Counted from the first letter of the stretch, positions 18,195-32,840 are shown. The stretch: 33,836 nt of DNA from Planctomycetota bacterium (GCA_018242565.1 JAFEBR010000305.1:1-33836); one strand, 5' to 3'. Notes: generated from the sequence alone by a model not told the origin. Program-made: numbers and translations.

Positions 18195-18534
18195 TCGGAA
18201 TTTTCCGATGGTTGAGGGACCAGGGCGGTTTCGCCCTGGTCGCTACGACGTTTGGCTCTGCCCCGCAGTTTGAGAGTTGCCCGCGGTCTAGAATGACGGA
18301 TCGGATGAGCTCATCTGGCGTGTGTTTAGTCGCGCAAGAGACTTTGGCGCTCGGCGTGCGCACACGCCTGCGCTCATTTCTGCACCGCGCTGAGCCGACG
18401 CCGGCAGTGTGCCACGTCACTGAATGCATGGATTGCAGTGCGGCCACCCTCCGACCCGCAGCCCCGTAGTTCTGCGGCTGCCCCCCGGATCGAGTGCAGT
18501 TCCTGTCACGCTTCTGTACAATAGAGAGCACATT
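18195..18534. other. rplL-rpoB intercistronic region
   Basis: 340 bases with no gene. A strong hairpin lies at 18218-18241. Near the rpoB start, TACAAT (18517-18522) resembles a -10 box, but no good -35 partner is visible, so an internal promoter for rpoB is possible but unproven. Confidence 0.45.
18218..18241 (+). terminator. hairpin between rplL and rpoB, possible partial terminator/attenuator
   Basis: GACCAGGGCG pairs perfectly over 10 bp with CGCCCTGGTC around a GTTT loop, starting 23 bases after the rplL stop. No U-run follows, so full intrinsic termination is unlikely. In E. coli an attenuator at the same place lowers rpoBC expression relative to the ribosomal genes. Confidence 0.5.
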
Positions 18535-21500
18535 ATGGCGACACCTGCCGTACACAGCCTGAAATTTGAAAAGATCCGCAATTTTGGCACACTCTCAAAC
18601 GAGTTTGCCCTGTCGGACCTGACGCAGATCCAGACTGAGTCGTACGCGCGGTTTCTGCAGCTCGACGCGGATCCGAAGCATCGCAAATTGCACGGGCTGG
18701 AAGAGATCCTGCGGGAAATCTTTCCGATCAAGAGCTACGACGGCCAGCACACCCTCGATTTCGTCAAATACGAACTGGGCAAACCGCGCTACACCCCGGT
18801 CGAATGCCGTCAGTTGCGTCTGACCTACGGCCGCCCCTTCCGCATCTGGCTGCGTCTGTTGAAAGAACAGCCGATTGAAGAGGAAGTGTACCTGGGTGAC
18901 ATGCCCATCATGCTGGGCGGTGGCGAATTCATCATCAATGGTGCCGAGCGCGTCGTCGTCAGCCAGTTGCACCGCTCGCCCGGCGTCGACTTTGTGTCGA
19001 GCTCCGAACCTGGCGAACGTAAGACCTACTCGTGCCGCATCATTCCCGAACGGGGCAGCTGGATCGAACTGAACATCGGCAAGCGCGAAACGCTTGGCGT
19101 CCGCATCGATCAAAGCGGCAAATTCTCGGCGATCACGCTGCTCCGCGCCATGAGCCAGGAGAACTCGACCGACGCCGCGATCATCCGCTGCTTCCACCCG
19201 ACGAAGGTACTGAAGACCAATGAAGCCGACCTCGTCAAAAAACTGACGGGCAAGTATGCCGCCGACGATGTGATCTACCCCGTCAAGAGCGAACGCTCGG
19301 GTGAAATCATCGTCGAAGCGGGTCACATGATCTCCGCCGAGCAGGCCCAGGAGATCGTCGATTCGCCGATCAAGAACATCGAGATCATCGACGCGATCAC
19401 CGATCCGCTGATCCTGAACAGCATTCAGGAAGATACAACCACCAGCCACCAGGAAGCGCTGCTGAAGATTTACCAGCGGTTGCGTCCGGGCAACCCGCCG
19501 CAGTTGGAAAAGGCGATCGAACTTTTCCACGAGAAATTCTTCGACGTCAACCGTTACCGGCTGGGTCGCGTCGGTCGTTTCCGCATCAATCGCAAGTTCA
19601 ACCAGGACGTGCCTGACGATGTGATGACCCTGCGGTCCGAAGACTTCATCAACGCGATCCGCTACATCCTCAAGTTGCGTTCGGGCGATCCCAGCGTGAA
19701 CGTCGACGACATCGATAACCTCGGTAATCGTCGTTTGCGCACGATCGACGAACTGGCATCCGACGAAATCCGCAAGGGCTTCCTGAAACTGCGCCGCACG
19801 GTGCAGGAACGCATGAGCCTGAAGGACGTCCAGGAAATGTCGCCGCGCACCCTGGTGAATCCCAAGAGCGTGTCGGCGGCGATCGAATACTTCTTCGGAC
19901 GGGGTGAACTGTCGCAGGTGGTCGACCAGACCAACCCGCTTTCGACCCTGACCCATGAGCGTCGGTTGAGTGCCCTCGGGCCTGGTGGTTTGAACCGGAA
20001 ACGCGCCGGCTTCGAAGTCCGCGACGTGCACATTTCGCACTACGGTCGAATCTGCCCGATTGAAACGCCTGAAGGTACGAACATCGGCCTGATTTCCAGC
20101 TTGAGCATGTTCGCCAAGGTGGATGACTACGGGTTCCTGATTACCCCGTACCAGGTGATCAAGAACGGCAAGGTCACCGAAGAATTCCGCTGGCTGCGTG
20201 CTGACGAAGAAACCAATGCGTTCCTGGCACCCGCCGATACACCCGTCGAAGCGGGCAAGCTGCGCGACGATCGCGTGCTCGTTCGCCACCGCGGCGACTT
20301 CGTGCATGTCGATGCGAAGCAGGTTGAATTCATGGACGTGGCTCCCTGCCAGATGGTGGGGGTCTCGGCCGGTCTGATTCCGTTCCTCGAACACGACGAC
20401 GCCAACCGGGCGTTGATGGGTTCGAACATGCAACGGCAAGCCGTGCCGCTGTTGATCACCGAACCCCCGATCGTGGGGACCGGCCTCGAAAAGGCGGTCG
20501 CCGAGAACTCGGGCATGTTGATTCGTGCCGAGCGCGCCGGAACCGTGAATTACGTCGATGGCAACCGGATCGAAGTCGACGGCAAAATCTATCCGCTGCA
20601 GAAGTTCACTGGATTGAACGAACGGACCTGTATGAATCAGCGTCCGATCGTGAAACTGGGACAGCGCGTCAAACGCGGCCAGGTGATGTGCGACAGCGCC
20701 GCCACCCGCGACGCCGAACTCGCTCTGGGACGCAACGTGGTCGTGGCCTTCATGTCGTGGGAAGGTTACAACTTCGAAGACGCGATCATCCTGTCCGAAC
20801 GTCTCGTGAAAGAAGACGTCTACACCTCGATTCACATCGACGAATTCGATGTCGAAATCCGCGAAACGAAACTGGGACGCGAAGAATTCACCCGCGACAT
20901 CCCCAACGTCAGCGAAAAGGCCCTGCGACATCTGGGCGAAGACGGCATCGTGCAGATCGGCACGCGGGTTTCTCCGGGTGACATCCTTGTCGGTAAGGTC
21001 TCGCCCAAAGCGAAGGCCGAACTGACCCCCGAAGAAAAACTGTTGCATGCCATCTTCGGTCGCGCCGGCGAAGACGTGAAGAACGAATCGCTGGAAGTTC
21101 CCTCGGGTGTCGAAGGCATCGTGATCGACACCCAGAAATTCTCGCGGCGAATGAGCCTGACCGAATCGGAACGGCGGAAGTTCGAAGCCGAATTGAAGAC
21201 CAAGGAAGACGAAGGCAACAAGAACATTGCCGAGGCGTTCCGCAAGTTCCTGGGCGAGATCGAAAAGGTCCTCGACCGCAAACTGCAGGACGACGACGGA
21301 CACGTGCTGCGTGACGCGGAAGACAAAATTGTCTCGGCGTACGCCCAGAACTTCAAAGATCACTTCGACAAACTCGACATTCGCTCGCCTCAGAAACGGG
21401 CCGATTGCCAGGAAATCATCAAGACCCACTGGTCGAACGTGGAACTGGCGATCGACAATCGCGACCGCATCGTTAACACAATGAAGCGCGGCGACGAATT

Positions 21501-22248
21501 GCCCAGCGGCGTGTTGCAGATGGTCAAAGTCTACGTCGCTTCGAAGCGAGTGATTTCGGTCGGTGACAAGATGGCCGGCCGCCACGGGAACAAGGGTGTG
21601 ATTTCGAAGGTCTTGCCGGTCGAAGACATGCCGTTCCTCGAAGACGGAACGCCGGTCGACATCATCCTGAATCCGCTGGGCGTGCCCAGTCGTATGAACG
21701 TCGGCCAGATTCTGGAAACCCACCTGGGCTGGGCCGCGTCGAAACATGGTTACCAGGCGATCTGCCCCGTATTCGACGGTGCCTCGGAAGATGAGATTCA
21801 CACGGCCTTGAAAGAAGCCGGGCAGTCGCCCGACGGGAAGTCGGTGCTGTATGACGGACGAACGGGTGACCGGTTTGAACAGCGAGTGACGGTCGGTGTG
21901 ATTTACATGCTGAAACTGCACCACCTGGTCGATGACAAGGTTCACGCCCGGGCGACCGGTCCGTACTCGCTGATCACGCAACAGCCTCTGGGTGGTAAAG
22001 CCCGGTTCGGCGGTCAACGGTTCGGGGAAATGGAAGTCTGGGCATTGGAAGCTTACGGCGCCGCTTACATCCTGCAGGAACTGCTGACGGTCAAGAGCGA
22101 CGACGTGGAAGGCCGTACCAAGATTTACGAGTCGATGGTCAAGGGAGAGAACACGCTGGAAGCGGGAACGCCCGCCAGTTTCGACGTGCTCAACAACGAG
22201 ATCCGCGGGTTGGCATTGAATCTGCAACTCGAAAAGAAGCACAGTTAA
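18535..22248 (+). CDS. rpoB: DNA-directed RNA polymerase subunit beta
   Basis: 1237 residues from the ATG at 18535 ([11 protein letters not shown]), preceded by AGAGAG; an earlier in-frame Met at 18424 lies in the leader. Beta forms one jaw and part of the active site of RNA polymerase. Landmarks are the rifampicin region (about residues 452-490: [24 protein letters not shown]), the [13 protein letters not shown] motif, and [13 protein letters not shown] (about 1010). The residues matching E. coli D516, S522, H526 and S531 are wild type, so no resistance change is seen; F514-M515 are Val-Val. A long antisense open frame covers it but is a shadow. Confidence 0.99.
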   Translation: MATPAVHSLKFEKIRNFGTLSNEFALSDLTQIQTESYARFLQLDADPKHRKLHGLEEILREIFPIKSYDGQHTLDFVKYELGKPRYTPVECRQLRLTYGRPFRIWLRLLKEQPIEEEVYLGDMPIMLGGGEFIINGAERVVVSQLHRSPGVDFVSSSEPGERKTYSCRIIPERGSWIELNIGKRETLGVRIDQSGKFSAITLLRAMSQENSTDAAIIRCFHPTKVLKTNEADLVKKLTGKYAADDVIYPVKSERSGEIIVEAGHMISAEQAQEIVDSPIKNIEIIDAITDPLILNSIQEDTTTSHQEALLKIYQRLRPGNPPQLEKAIELFHEKFFDVNRYRLGRVGRFRINRKFNQDVPDDVMTLRSEDFINAIRYILKLRSGDPSVNVDDIDNLGNRRLRTIDELASDEIRKGFLKLRRTVQERMSLKDVQEMSPRTLVNPKSVSAAIEYFFGRGELSQVVDQTNPLSTLTHERRLSALGPGGLNRKRAGFEVRDVHISHYGRICPIETPEGTNIGLISSLSMFAKVDDYGFLITPYQVIKNGKVTEEFRWLRADEETNAFLAPADTPVEAGKLRDDRVLVRHRGDFVHVDAKQVEFMDVAPCQMVGVSAGLIPFLEHDDANRALMGSNMQRQAVPLLITEPPIVGTGLEKAVAENSGMLIRAERAGTVNYVDGNRIEVDGKIYPLQKFTGLNERTCMNQRPIVKLGQRVKRGQVMCDSAATRDAELALGRNVVVAFMSWEGYNFEDAIILSERLVKEDVYTSIHIDEFDVEIRETKLGREEFTRDIPNVSEKALRHLGEDGIVQIGTRVSPGDILVGKVSPKAKAELTPEEKLLHAIFGRAGEDVKNESLEVPSGVEGIVIDTQKFSRRMSLTESERRKFEAELKTKEDEGNKNIAEAFRKFLGEIEKVLDRKLQDDDGHVLRDAEDKIVSAYAQNFKDHFDKLDIRSPQKRADCQEIIKTHWSNVELAIDNRDRIVNTMKRGDELPSGVLQMVKVYVASKRVISVGDKMAGRHGNKGVISKVLPVEDMPFLEDGTPVDIILNPLGVPSRMNVGQILETHLGWAASKHGYQAICPVFDGASEDEIHTALKEAGQSPDGKSVLYDGRTGDRFEQRVTVGVIYMLKLHHLVDDKVHARATGPYSLITQQPLGGKARFGGQRFGEMEVWALEAYGAAYILQELLTVKSDDVEGRTKIYESMVKGENTLEAGTPASFDVLNNEIRGLALNLQLEKKHS

Positions 22249-22282
22249 TCCACTACGAACGACTCAAATTTTCAATGTCACA

Positions 22283-22348
22283 GGAAATTCCCGCGGTGTA
22301 CCGCGGTGGCGACAATCCAGCCGACAGTTTCTGAACCGCGGAATTTCC
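22283..22348 (+). repeat. large inverted repeat between rpoB and rpoC
   Basis: GGAAATTCCCGCGGT (22283-22297) pairs with ACCGCGGAATTTCC (22335-22348) over 14 bp with one bulged C. A third copy of the core, ACCGCGGT (22300-22307), can pair with the left arm instead to make a small hairpin, so two exclusive RNA structures are possible. No U-run follows at once. Possible roles are an RNase processing site or control of the beta/beta-prime ratio. Confidence 0.6.
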
Positions 22349-22400
22349 ACGACATTCGATTTTCTGGTTTCAATTTTTTCCCGTCCTGGGGGAGTGAAAC

Positions 22401-26714
<4,314 letters not shown>

Positions 26715-26725
26715 GAACTCCTGTG

Positions 26726-26760
26726 AGGTGTCCCGCCACTCCCTGCGGCGGGACACACCT
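26726..26760 (+). terminator. strong hairpin after rpoC, terminator-like without U-run
   Basis: GTGTCCCGCC (26728-26737) pairs perfectly with GGCGGGACAC (26747-26756); flanking AGGT/ACCT can extend it around a two-base bulge. It starts 12 bases after the rpoC stop. The lack of a U-run suggests a 3'-end stabilising stem or Rho-aided termination. Confidence 0.55.
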
Positions 26761-26978
26761 CCCGGGAACGCCGGTGTCCGCGGCGTCCTGGCAGAATCTC
26801 GCGGAAATTTGCGTGGACAAGTCGAACAAGTGTGTACAGAACGTGTTGAACGGACGGCACTTCTGAAATCGCTACGGAGAGCACGAACGCCGGCCTGGCC
26901 GACGCAGGTGGACAGGTCTCACTCCAGGCGGGAAATGCCTGGACAGGAAAACCGGAAGGAAATTCCCCGCCGCGCGAC

Positions 26979-27007
26979 TTGACCATTTATCAGCGTGCGG
27001 TTACATT
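26979..27007 (+). promoter_or_regulatory. candidate sigma-70 promoter of rpsL-rpsG-fusA
   Basis: TTGACC (26979-26984) and TACATT (27002-27007) are spaced by 17 bases, matching five and four of six consensus positions. Transcription would start near 27014, giving a leader of about 120 bases. Confidence 0.55.
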
Positions 27008-27095
27008 GGCTGTTTCGTTTGATCTCACGCCGCAGAATTGGTTCCGGGGAACCCTTGGCTCGAAGTTTCGAGCATCTGCGGTGAAGTCATTTAGA

Positions 27096-27114
27096 GAGGA
27101 GCCAGCGGCTCCTC
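27096..27114 (+). promoter_or_regulatory. hairpin in the rpsL leader hiding a GAGGAG sequence
   Basis: GAGGAGCC (27096-27103) pairs perfectly with GGCTCCTC (27107-27114) around the loop AGC, ending 18 bases before the rpsL ATG. The left arm contains a Shine-Dalgarno-like GAGGAG. A weaker AGG (27120-27122) lies outside the stem, ten bases from the start codon. Confidence 0.5.
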
Positions 27115-27132
27115 GGCCCAGGTTTGGTCTCA

Positions 27133-27534
<402 letters not shown>

Positions 27535-27673
27535 TTTGGCAAGTGCCGCCTTTCCCGGCGACAGGTGGGCCATTTGCAGCCTGTCACCCATTGGGCGGTA
27601 TCACTGTCGGCAATACACGTTTTAAGAATTCAATCGACTCAGTCGCAGCGAGATTTTTGAGAGGCTTTGGTTT

Positions 27674-28147
27674 ATGGCTCAGCGTATGACGGCGAGTGCT
27701 TCCCAGTTGAAGCCTGATCCCAAGTATCATTCGATTCTGGCCTCGAAATTCATCAATTGCCTGATGACCGATGGCAAGAAAACGACTGCGCAGCGGGTCT
27801 TCTACGATGCCATCGAAATGATCGCCGAGAAGGTCACCGATCAGCCGGCCATCGAAGTTTTTCATGCCGCAGTCGACAACGTGAAGCCTTCGATCGAAGT
27901 GCGTTCACGACGCGTGGGTGGTGCCAACTACCAGGTTCCCACACAGGTCAACTCGCGACGTCAGCAGGCTCTGGCCATCCGCTGGATCCTGGAAGCCTGT
28001 CGCGAAAAGAAGGGTCGGCCGATGCACCAGTTGCTGGCCGAAGAACTGGTCTCGGCGTACAAGCGCGAAGGCGCCGCAATGACCAAGCGCGATAACGTGC
28101 ACCGTATGGCCGACGCCAACAAGGCGTTTGCCCACTTTGCGTGGTAA
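27674..28147 (+). CDS. rpsG: 30S ribosomal protein S7
   Basis: 157 residues, the normal S7 length. Typical segments are [24 protein letters not shown] and [16 protein letters not shown]7 nucleates the 30S head and in E. coli represses its operon through the rpsL-rpsG spacer; here that spacer is 139 bases. The second Met (codon 5) is an alternative start. GAGAGG lies ahead of the chosen start. Confidence 0.99.
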   Translation: MAQRMTASASQLKPDPKYHSILASKFINCLMTDGKKTTAQRVFYDAIEMIAEKVTDQPAIEVFHAAVDNVKPSIEVRSRRVGGANYQVPTQVNSRRQQALAIRWILEACREKKGRPMHQLLAEELVSAYKREGAAMTKRDNVHRMADANKAFAHFAW

Positions 28148-28323
28148 TCTGACTCCGGTACCGACCCACAGCGCCAGCGAGGGCGGGTCCGCGAGTTTTC
28201 GATTCGACAGGATTTCGCCACGGCCCGAATTCGGGTTGCGGCGAAATCCCTCCGGCACGGCGACGACGCAGTCTCGGGCAGGCGCTTCGGGTTGGTCAGC
28301 AACACTCCTGCGAGCGCGATCTC

Positions 28324-30426
28324 ATGGCCACCGAACCTGCAGCCACAGTCGTCGAGAAAATCCGTAACATCGGCATCATTGCCCACATCGATGCGGGCAA
28401 GACGACCACCACCGAGCGGATTCTGTTTTACGCCGGCGCGTCCCACCGCATGGGAAACGTCGACGACGGCACCACGCAGACCGACTTCGACCCCGAAGAG
28501 CAGGAACGCGGCATCACGATCTACTCCGCGGCTGTCACCTGCCGCTGGCGTGATTGGCAGATCAACATCATCGACACTCCGGGCCACGTCGATTTCACCG
28601 CGGAAGTCGAGCGCTCGCTGCGCGTGCTCGACGGCGGCATCGTTGTGTTTTCCGCTCGTGAAGGAGTCGAAGCCCAGAGCGAAACGGTCTGGCGCCAGGC
28701 CAACAAATACGGAGTGCCGCGAATCTGCTTCATCAACAAGATGGATCGGATTGGTGCGGGATTCGAACGCACTTTCCAGCAGATCACCGAGCGCCTGGCT
28801 GCGAACCCCGTCGCGATCATGATTCCGATCGGCGCCGGCCCCCAGCCGAATGCCACCGCGTTTCGGGGCTTGATCGATCTCATTGAAATGCGGGCCATCT
28901 ACTTCGACGAAAACTCCCAGGGTTCAAAATTCGAGTTCGCCGAGATCCCCGAAGACTGCCGCGAGATGGCTGACGAATGGCGCTCGAAACTGGTCGAACA
29001 AGTCGCACTGCTCGACGACACGGTGTTTGCGAAGTTCGTTGAAGAGCAACCAATTGAAGCCGATGAAATTCGTCGGCTGTTGCGCGTCGGAACGCTGTCG
29101 CGCGCACTGCAGCCGGTGCTGTGCGGGTCATCACTGAAGTACATTGGAGTCCAGCCGCTGCTGGACGCCGTGGGGCAGTTCCTCCCCAGCCCGATCGACC
29201 GCCCCCCCGTGCAGGGACTCAACCCCAACGCGAAAAAAGAAACTGTCGAAGTCCGGAAGCCCACCACGAAGGATCCGTTCTGTGGACTGGTCTTCAAGAT
29301 CGTCGCGGACCCGCATGGCGATCTGTGTTTCGTCCGGGTCTATTCGGGCGTCTTGAAAGCGCGATCGCGGCCGCTCAATCCGCGACTGGGTAAGAAAGAA
29401 ATGGTCAGCCAGCTCTGGCATATCCAGGCTGACCGCCGTGAGAAACTGGAGACCGAATCGGTCGACGCTGGCGAAATCATCGGTATCACGGGCATCAAGG
29501 ACTCCGCCACCGGCGACACGCTGTGCGAAGCCAATCATCCGATCGCGCTCGAGAGCATTGCCTTTCCTGAGCCGGTCATTTCGATGGCCGTCGAACCTGA
29601 ATCCAGCGCCGACCGCCGTAAACTGGCGGAAACATTGCAAATGCTCTCGCGCCAAGATCCGACGTTTCGCGCCGTGGTCAACGAAGAGACCGGCCAGACC
29701 TTGATCAGCGGGATGGGTGAACTGCACCTGGAAGTGATTCGGCACCGGATGGAGCGCGATTTCAAGCTCAACGTCCGTGTGCATCGCCCGCGCGTCAGTT
29801 ACCGCGAAACAGTCAAGAAGACGCAGGTTTCGACCGGCGAATTCTCGCGACATGCCGCCGGGGTCACGCAGTTTGCACGGGTGAATCTGAAACTCGAGCC
29901 CCAGCCCGAGAACGATTCGGTCACGGTCAAAAACGAGGTGAAGCCCGGTTCGCTGTCGCCTGAACTCCTCGCACTGGTCGAGCAGGCGGTGCGTGAAACC
30001 GCGCAAGGGTCAGGGATGCTCGGCTACCCGTTGATTCAGGTCAAATTCACCATTCTGTCGATCGAACACTCGGAACTGGAAAACCCCGAAGCCTCGTTTC
30101 TGGCCGCCGCCAGCGATGCCGTGTTGCGCGGCGTCAATGACGCGGGCGTCGTCCTGCTGGAACCGATCATGAAACTCGAAGTTGTGACTCCCGATGAATT
30201 TCTCGGGAATATCCACTCGGATCTCATGGCCCGCCGGGCGATCATCGTCGGCACCGACCAGCGCGGCGACCTGCAGGCGATTGCAGCCGAGGTGCCACTG
30301 GCCACGATGTTCGGCTACTCCACCCAGGTCCGCAGCCTGTCCCAGGGGCGGGCATCGTACTCCATGGAGCCGTTGAAGTACGCCGACGCTCCGCCGGAAG
30401 TTTTGAAGGAAATGCTCGGCGAATAG
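28324..30426 (+). CDS. fusA: elongation factor G (spd-type)
   Basis: 700 residues with the five EF-G domains: P-loop A-H-I-D-A-G-K-T (about 20-27), switch I E-R-G-I-T-I-Y-S-A-A-V, switch II D-T-P-G-H, N-K-M-D; domain II and III motifs (G-M-G-E-L-H-L-E-V); domain IV (G-V-N-D-A-G-V) and domain V (Q-G-R-A-S-Y-S-M). Domain IV pulls tRNA and mRNA during translocation. D-G-T-T-Q-T-D-F-D and T-I-Y-S-A-A-V differ from the classic A-T-M-D-W-M and T-I-T-S-A-A-T of EF-G I and resemble the spdEFG group known from spirochaetes and planctomycetes. Position after rpsG suggests it is a main translocase, but a second EF-G elsewhere is likely. No tuf follows. Confidence 0.93.
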   Translation: MATEPAATVVEKIRNIGIIAHIDAGKTTTTERILFYAGASHRMGNVDDGTTQTDFDPEEQERGITIYSAAVTCRWRDWQINIIDTPGHVDFTAEVERSLRVLDGGIVVFSAREGVEAQSETVWRQANKYGVPRICFINKMDRIGAGFERTFQQITERLAANPVAIMIPIGAGPQPNATAFRGLIDLIEMRAIYFDENSQGSKFEFAEIPEDCREMADEWRSKLVEQVALLDDTVFAKFVEEQPIEADEIRRLLRVGTLSRALQPVLCGSSLKYIGVQPLLDAVGQFLPSPIDRPPVQGLNPNAKKETVEVRKPTTKDPFCGLVFKIVADPHGDLCFVRVYSGVLKARSRPLNPRLGKKEMVSQLWHIQADRREKLETESVDAGEIIGITGIKDSATGDTLCEANHPIALESIAFPEPVISMAVEPESSADRRKLAETLQMLSRQDPTFRAVVNEETGQTLISGMGELHLEVIRHRMERDFKLNVRVHRPRVSYRETVKKTQVSTGEFSRHAAGVTQFARVNLKLEPQPENDSVTVKNEVKPGSLSPELLALVEQAVRETAQGSGMLGYPLIQVKFTILSIEHSELENPEASFLAAASDAVLRGVNDAGVVLLEPIMKLEVVTPDEFLGNIHSDLMARRAIIVGTDQRGDLQAIAAEVPLATMFGYSTQVRSLSQGRASYSMEPLKYADAPPEVLKEMLGE

Positions 30427-30610
30427 CAGTCAGCATAATCCACCCCGGACGTCTGGCTTCCCGACATCCTGGTGGGCCCGGTGGTTCGACTTCGCCCATT
30501 CACAAATCGCGCCCCGGTTCTTGCCTTCAACAGTCGCTTCGCAGGCACCGGTGTCCATTTTTTCTGTACACCCAGATGTAACGACCGCGTGTTTCGCGAA
30601 TCAGGCCGGT

Positions 30611-31960
30611 TCAGCGATCGCGAAACGGCTGCAGGCAGTCGTGGAAGTCATCGGAAACCTGACCAAACTGCGAGAGCACGTTGAACTGGTCCCAGCGGTC
30701 ATGGGGTTTTTCAAATAAAACGGCCGCTGAAAGGTCGGTTTCGGTTCCCTGATCTCCCGGCTCAGCGTAGAAGAACTCGTCGGTCCGCAGTCCCCATTCT
30801 GTCCGCCCCGATCCCATCCAGAGCACGTCACGAATTTCGTCGACGGTATTTCGGACGAGGGGCAGCAAGCTCTTCCCGGCCAGATCGAGGTCGTTCTCTG
30901 CGAGTGGTGGTGTTTCACAGGGCACCGCCAACCAGTCGAGCAGTGTCGGCCCGATGTCGGTCGTCTGCACGAGGGCCGAACGGCGGGTTCCCGCCTGATC
31001 CCGTTCCGGCAGGCGAACCCAGAGCGGCGCATGCACGCTCTCGGCCCGTAACGGTGCCTGGGCTTCGTCCAAACGGCCGTGTTCACCCAATGCTTCACCG
31101 GCTCCCGCAGTCACGATCAACAGGGCACCGCGCCATTCAGGAGACGCATCAATAGCCTGCAGAAGTTTTCCCAGCCAGCGATCGACCAATGTTGCATAGG
31201 CGGCATACATCGCACCGGCATAGCGCCAGTCGAGCGATTCGTCTACCGTACTGCGCTGAGCCTCACTCGCGTCTTCAGATTCCTCGGCGGCCGATTCGAC
31301 AGTTTCTCTCTCGTGGGAGTCTTCGTGATCCTCAGTTTCGTTTTCGTCATCGGCAGCGTCGGCGGTTTCGTCGTCCTCCGGCTGGGTCGAATCGACAGTA
31401 CGCTCATCTCCCTGTGCTGCCAGGCCAAACTCTTCGAGATACAGATCACTGAAAACTTCGGGCGGAATCCAGGGTGTGGGAATCCCCCGCGATTTGACCC
31501 ACAACACAGCGGGCCCCGATCCAGTCGGCGAGCCGGTTAACCACCGACTGACTTCTTGTACCGTGCAGGCAAACGGGGTTTCCTGTTCGGGGACTTCAAA
31601 ACCATCGCGGCCTGCGACGCTTTGAACGTGACCAAAGGGGGGTGCGATGCTGATGTCGTCTTTGCCATCCGACTCGATGAACAACCGCGTCTGAACTCCA
31701 GCGGCGTGCAGTACATCGCACCAACTTGGGCAGGCCCGCTGCTCGTCGTGATCGAGCGGAAACTGCACGCGGCCAGTCCACCACGCATGGTTCGCCGCGG
31801 CGGGGTCAATGTTGTCGCTGAAATGGCGATCAAAGGTAATCCCCTGCGCGGCCAGGCGATCGAGATGCGGCGTCTCAATCCAATCGTTGCCGTAACTGCC
31901 GAGATACCCCAGGTGCCAATGGTCGAAACTGATAACGATGGCCCGTGGCGCAACAGACAT
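30611..31960 (-). CDS. sulfatase-fold protein with lost catalytic residues (pseudo-sulfatase)
   Basis: 449 residues from the ATG at 31960 (M-S-V-A-P-R-A-I-V-I-S-F-D), chosen because the fold starts at once; the frame is open to 32011. It has the alkaline phosphatase/sulfatase layout: L-G-Y-L-G-S-Y-G, T-P-H-L-D-R-L-A-A-Q-G, W-W-T-G-R, L-G-E-H-G and T-D-I-G-P-T-L-L-D-W. The C-x-P-S-R motif that makes formylglycine is replaced (D-P-A-A-A-N-H-A before W-W-T-G). The usual D-D is D-H, and the S-D-H-G metal motif is A-G-A-G. A run of about 58 mostly acidic residues (185-242) interrupts the middle. There is no signal peptide, unlike most planctomycete sulfatases. It is likely non-catalytic, perhaps a binding protein. 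Confidence 0.85.
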   Translation of the reverse strand: MSVAPRAIVISFDHWHLGYLGSYGNDWIETPHLDRLAAQGITFDRHFSDNIDPAAANHAWWTGRVQFPLDHDEQRACPSWCDVLHAAGVQTRLFIESDGKDDISIAPPFGHVQSVAGRDGFEVPEQETPFACTVQEVSRWLTGSPTGSGPAVLWVKSRGIPTPWIPPEVFSDLYLEEFGLAAQGDERTVDSTQPEDDETADAADDENETEDHEDSHERETVESAAEESEDASEAQRSTVDESLDWRYAGAMYAAYATLVDRWLGKLLQAIDASPEWRGALLIVTAGAGEALGEHGRLDEAQAPLRAESVHAPLWVRLPERDQAGTRRSALVQTTDIGPTLLDWLAVPCETPPLAENDLDLAGKSLLPLVRNTVDEIRDVLWMGSGRTEWGLRTDEFFYAEPGDQGTETDLSAAVLFEKPHDRWDQFNVLSQFGQVSDDFHDCLQPFRDR

Positions 31961-32108
31961 GTTCAGACGGCTCTCAGAGTTCCAGCAGACCTTCGTCAAC
32001 GGCGGGCACATCGGCTCCGGCCAGGTTGCCGATGGCGCTCAGGAACCGAGCCGATGCCCACAGCGGAATTATAGCAATTCGCACTGATCGAGTAGGTCGT
32101 ACGTCTGG

Positions 32109-32840
32109 CTATTTGGCCGGCTTCTCAGCTTCTTTTTCGCCACCGCTCAACTGAATCTTGCCCGGATCGGCAGCTGATTTCTGTGGCTCGGAAATCGCCA
32201 CGACCGTGGGAATTTCCTGCACATGCTGGCCCGGTTTGGTGCCGACCGAGTTCATGATTTCGTATTGCAGCGTGCCCGACTGTTTGGGTCCCACGCCAAA
32301 ATAAAAGGAATTGGTGTCGTCGGCCCGTGACAGCGAGACGCCCCCTTCCCCCAGTTGTCGGCGTGATTTGGCGTCGTACACGACAATACCGATCTTGGCG
32401 ATCGCCTTCTGACTGTCGTGCGTGATCAGCTTGATGTCAGGAATTCCAATCATTCCGGGGGCCGTGAACCCGGGCACACCGATATACGAACTGTTGACGT
32501 CGGTTCCGACCGAACCACTGCGCAATTCCATGACACAGTCAGCATCTTCGATCTTGGTGGCCAATGCCGCTCCCGCCTGCAGCAATTTGTGGCGCACCGA
32601 ACCGATGACGTAGCCTTTGTCGATGCAGTCGACGTATTTCTCTTCGACGAACACGTTCGCCCCGGCCAGGGGAGTGAAGTCAATTTTGTTCAACGACTGA
32701 TCGACGGCATTGGAGATTAGCAACTGCTCGGTCGCCGTGCGCGCCGTGTTCGATTGCTTGCTCGACGAGCAGCCGACGACACCCGTCCCGAGAGACAATA
32801 GACACAAGACGGACAGTAATCGCAGGCGATAAAACAGCAT
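32109..32840 (-). CDS. lipoprotein, DUF6655-like
   Basis: 243 residues from the ATG at 32840, with AAGGA seven bases upstream; a GTG six bases earlier is too close to that site. The N-terminus (L-L-S-V-L-C-L-L-S-L-G-T-G-V-V-G-C) ends in a lipobox Cys followed by S-S-S-K, so it is exported and lipidated. The start of the mature part (T-A-R-T-A-T-E-Q-L-L-I-S-N-A-V-D), the I-G-V-P-G-F stretch and the F-G-V-G-P-x-Q-S-G-T end match my memory of the planctomycete DUF6655 family. The role is unknown. It has a clear promoter and may be co-transcribed with the downstream pseudo-sulfatase, 148 bases away. Confidence 0.85.
   Translation of the reverse strand: MLFYRLRLLSVLCLLSLGTGVVGCSSSKQSNTARTATEQLLISNAVDQSLNKIDFTPLAGANVFVEEKYVDCIDKGYVIGSVRHKLLQAGAALATKIEDADCVMELRSGSVGTDVNSSYIGVPGFTAPGMIGIPDIKLITHDSQKAIAKIGIVVYDAKSRRQLGEGGVSLSRADDTNSFYFGVGPKQSGTLQYEIMNSVGTKPGQHVQEIPTVVAISEPQKSAADPGKIQLSGGEKEAEKPAK

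Larger units (their letters stand above)
26715..27132. other. rpoC-rpsL intergenic region with hairpin, promoter and leader
   Basis: 418 bases without a gene. It holds an rpoC-distal hairpin, a promoter at 26979-27007 and a hairpin just before rpsL, so rpsL-rpsG-fusA probably forms its own transcription unit. Confidence 0.6.

Noticed and set aside
18595-22242. Very long open frame (1215 codons) antisense to rpoB
   Set aside because: It mirrors the codon bias of rpoB (GC-rich third positions leave few stops on the other strand); its translation has no family features.
30544-30568. Possible terminator after the EF-G gene (short stem then ATTTTTT)
   Set aside because: Only four pairs with one G-U can be formed, too weak to call.
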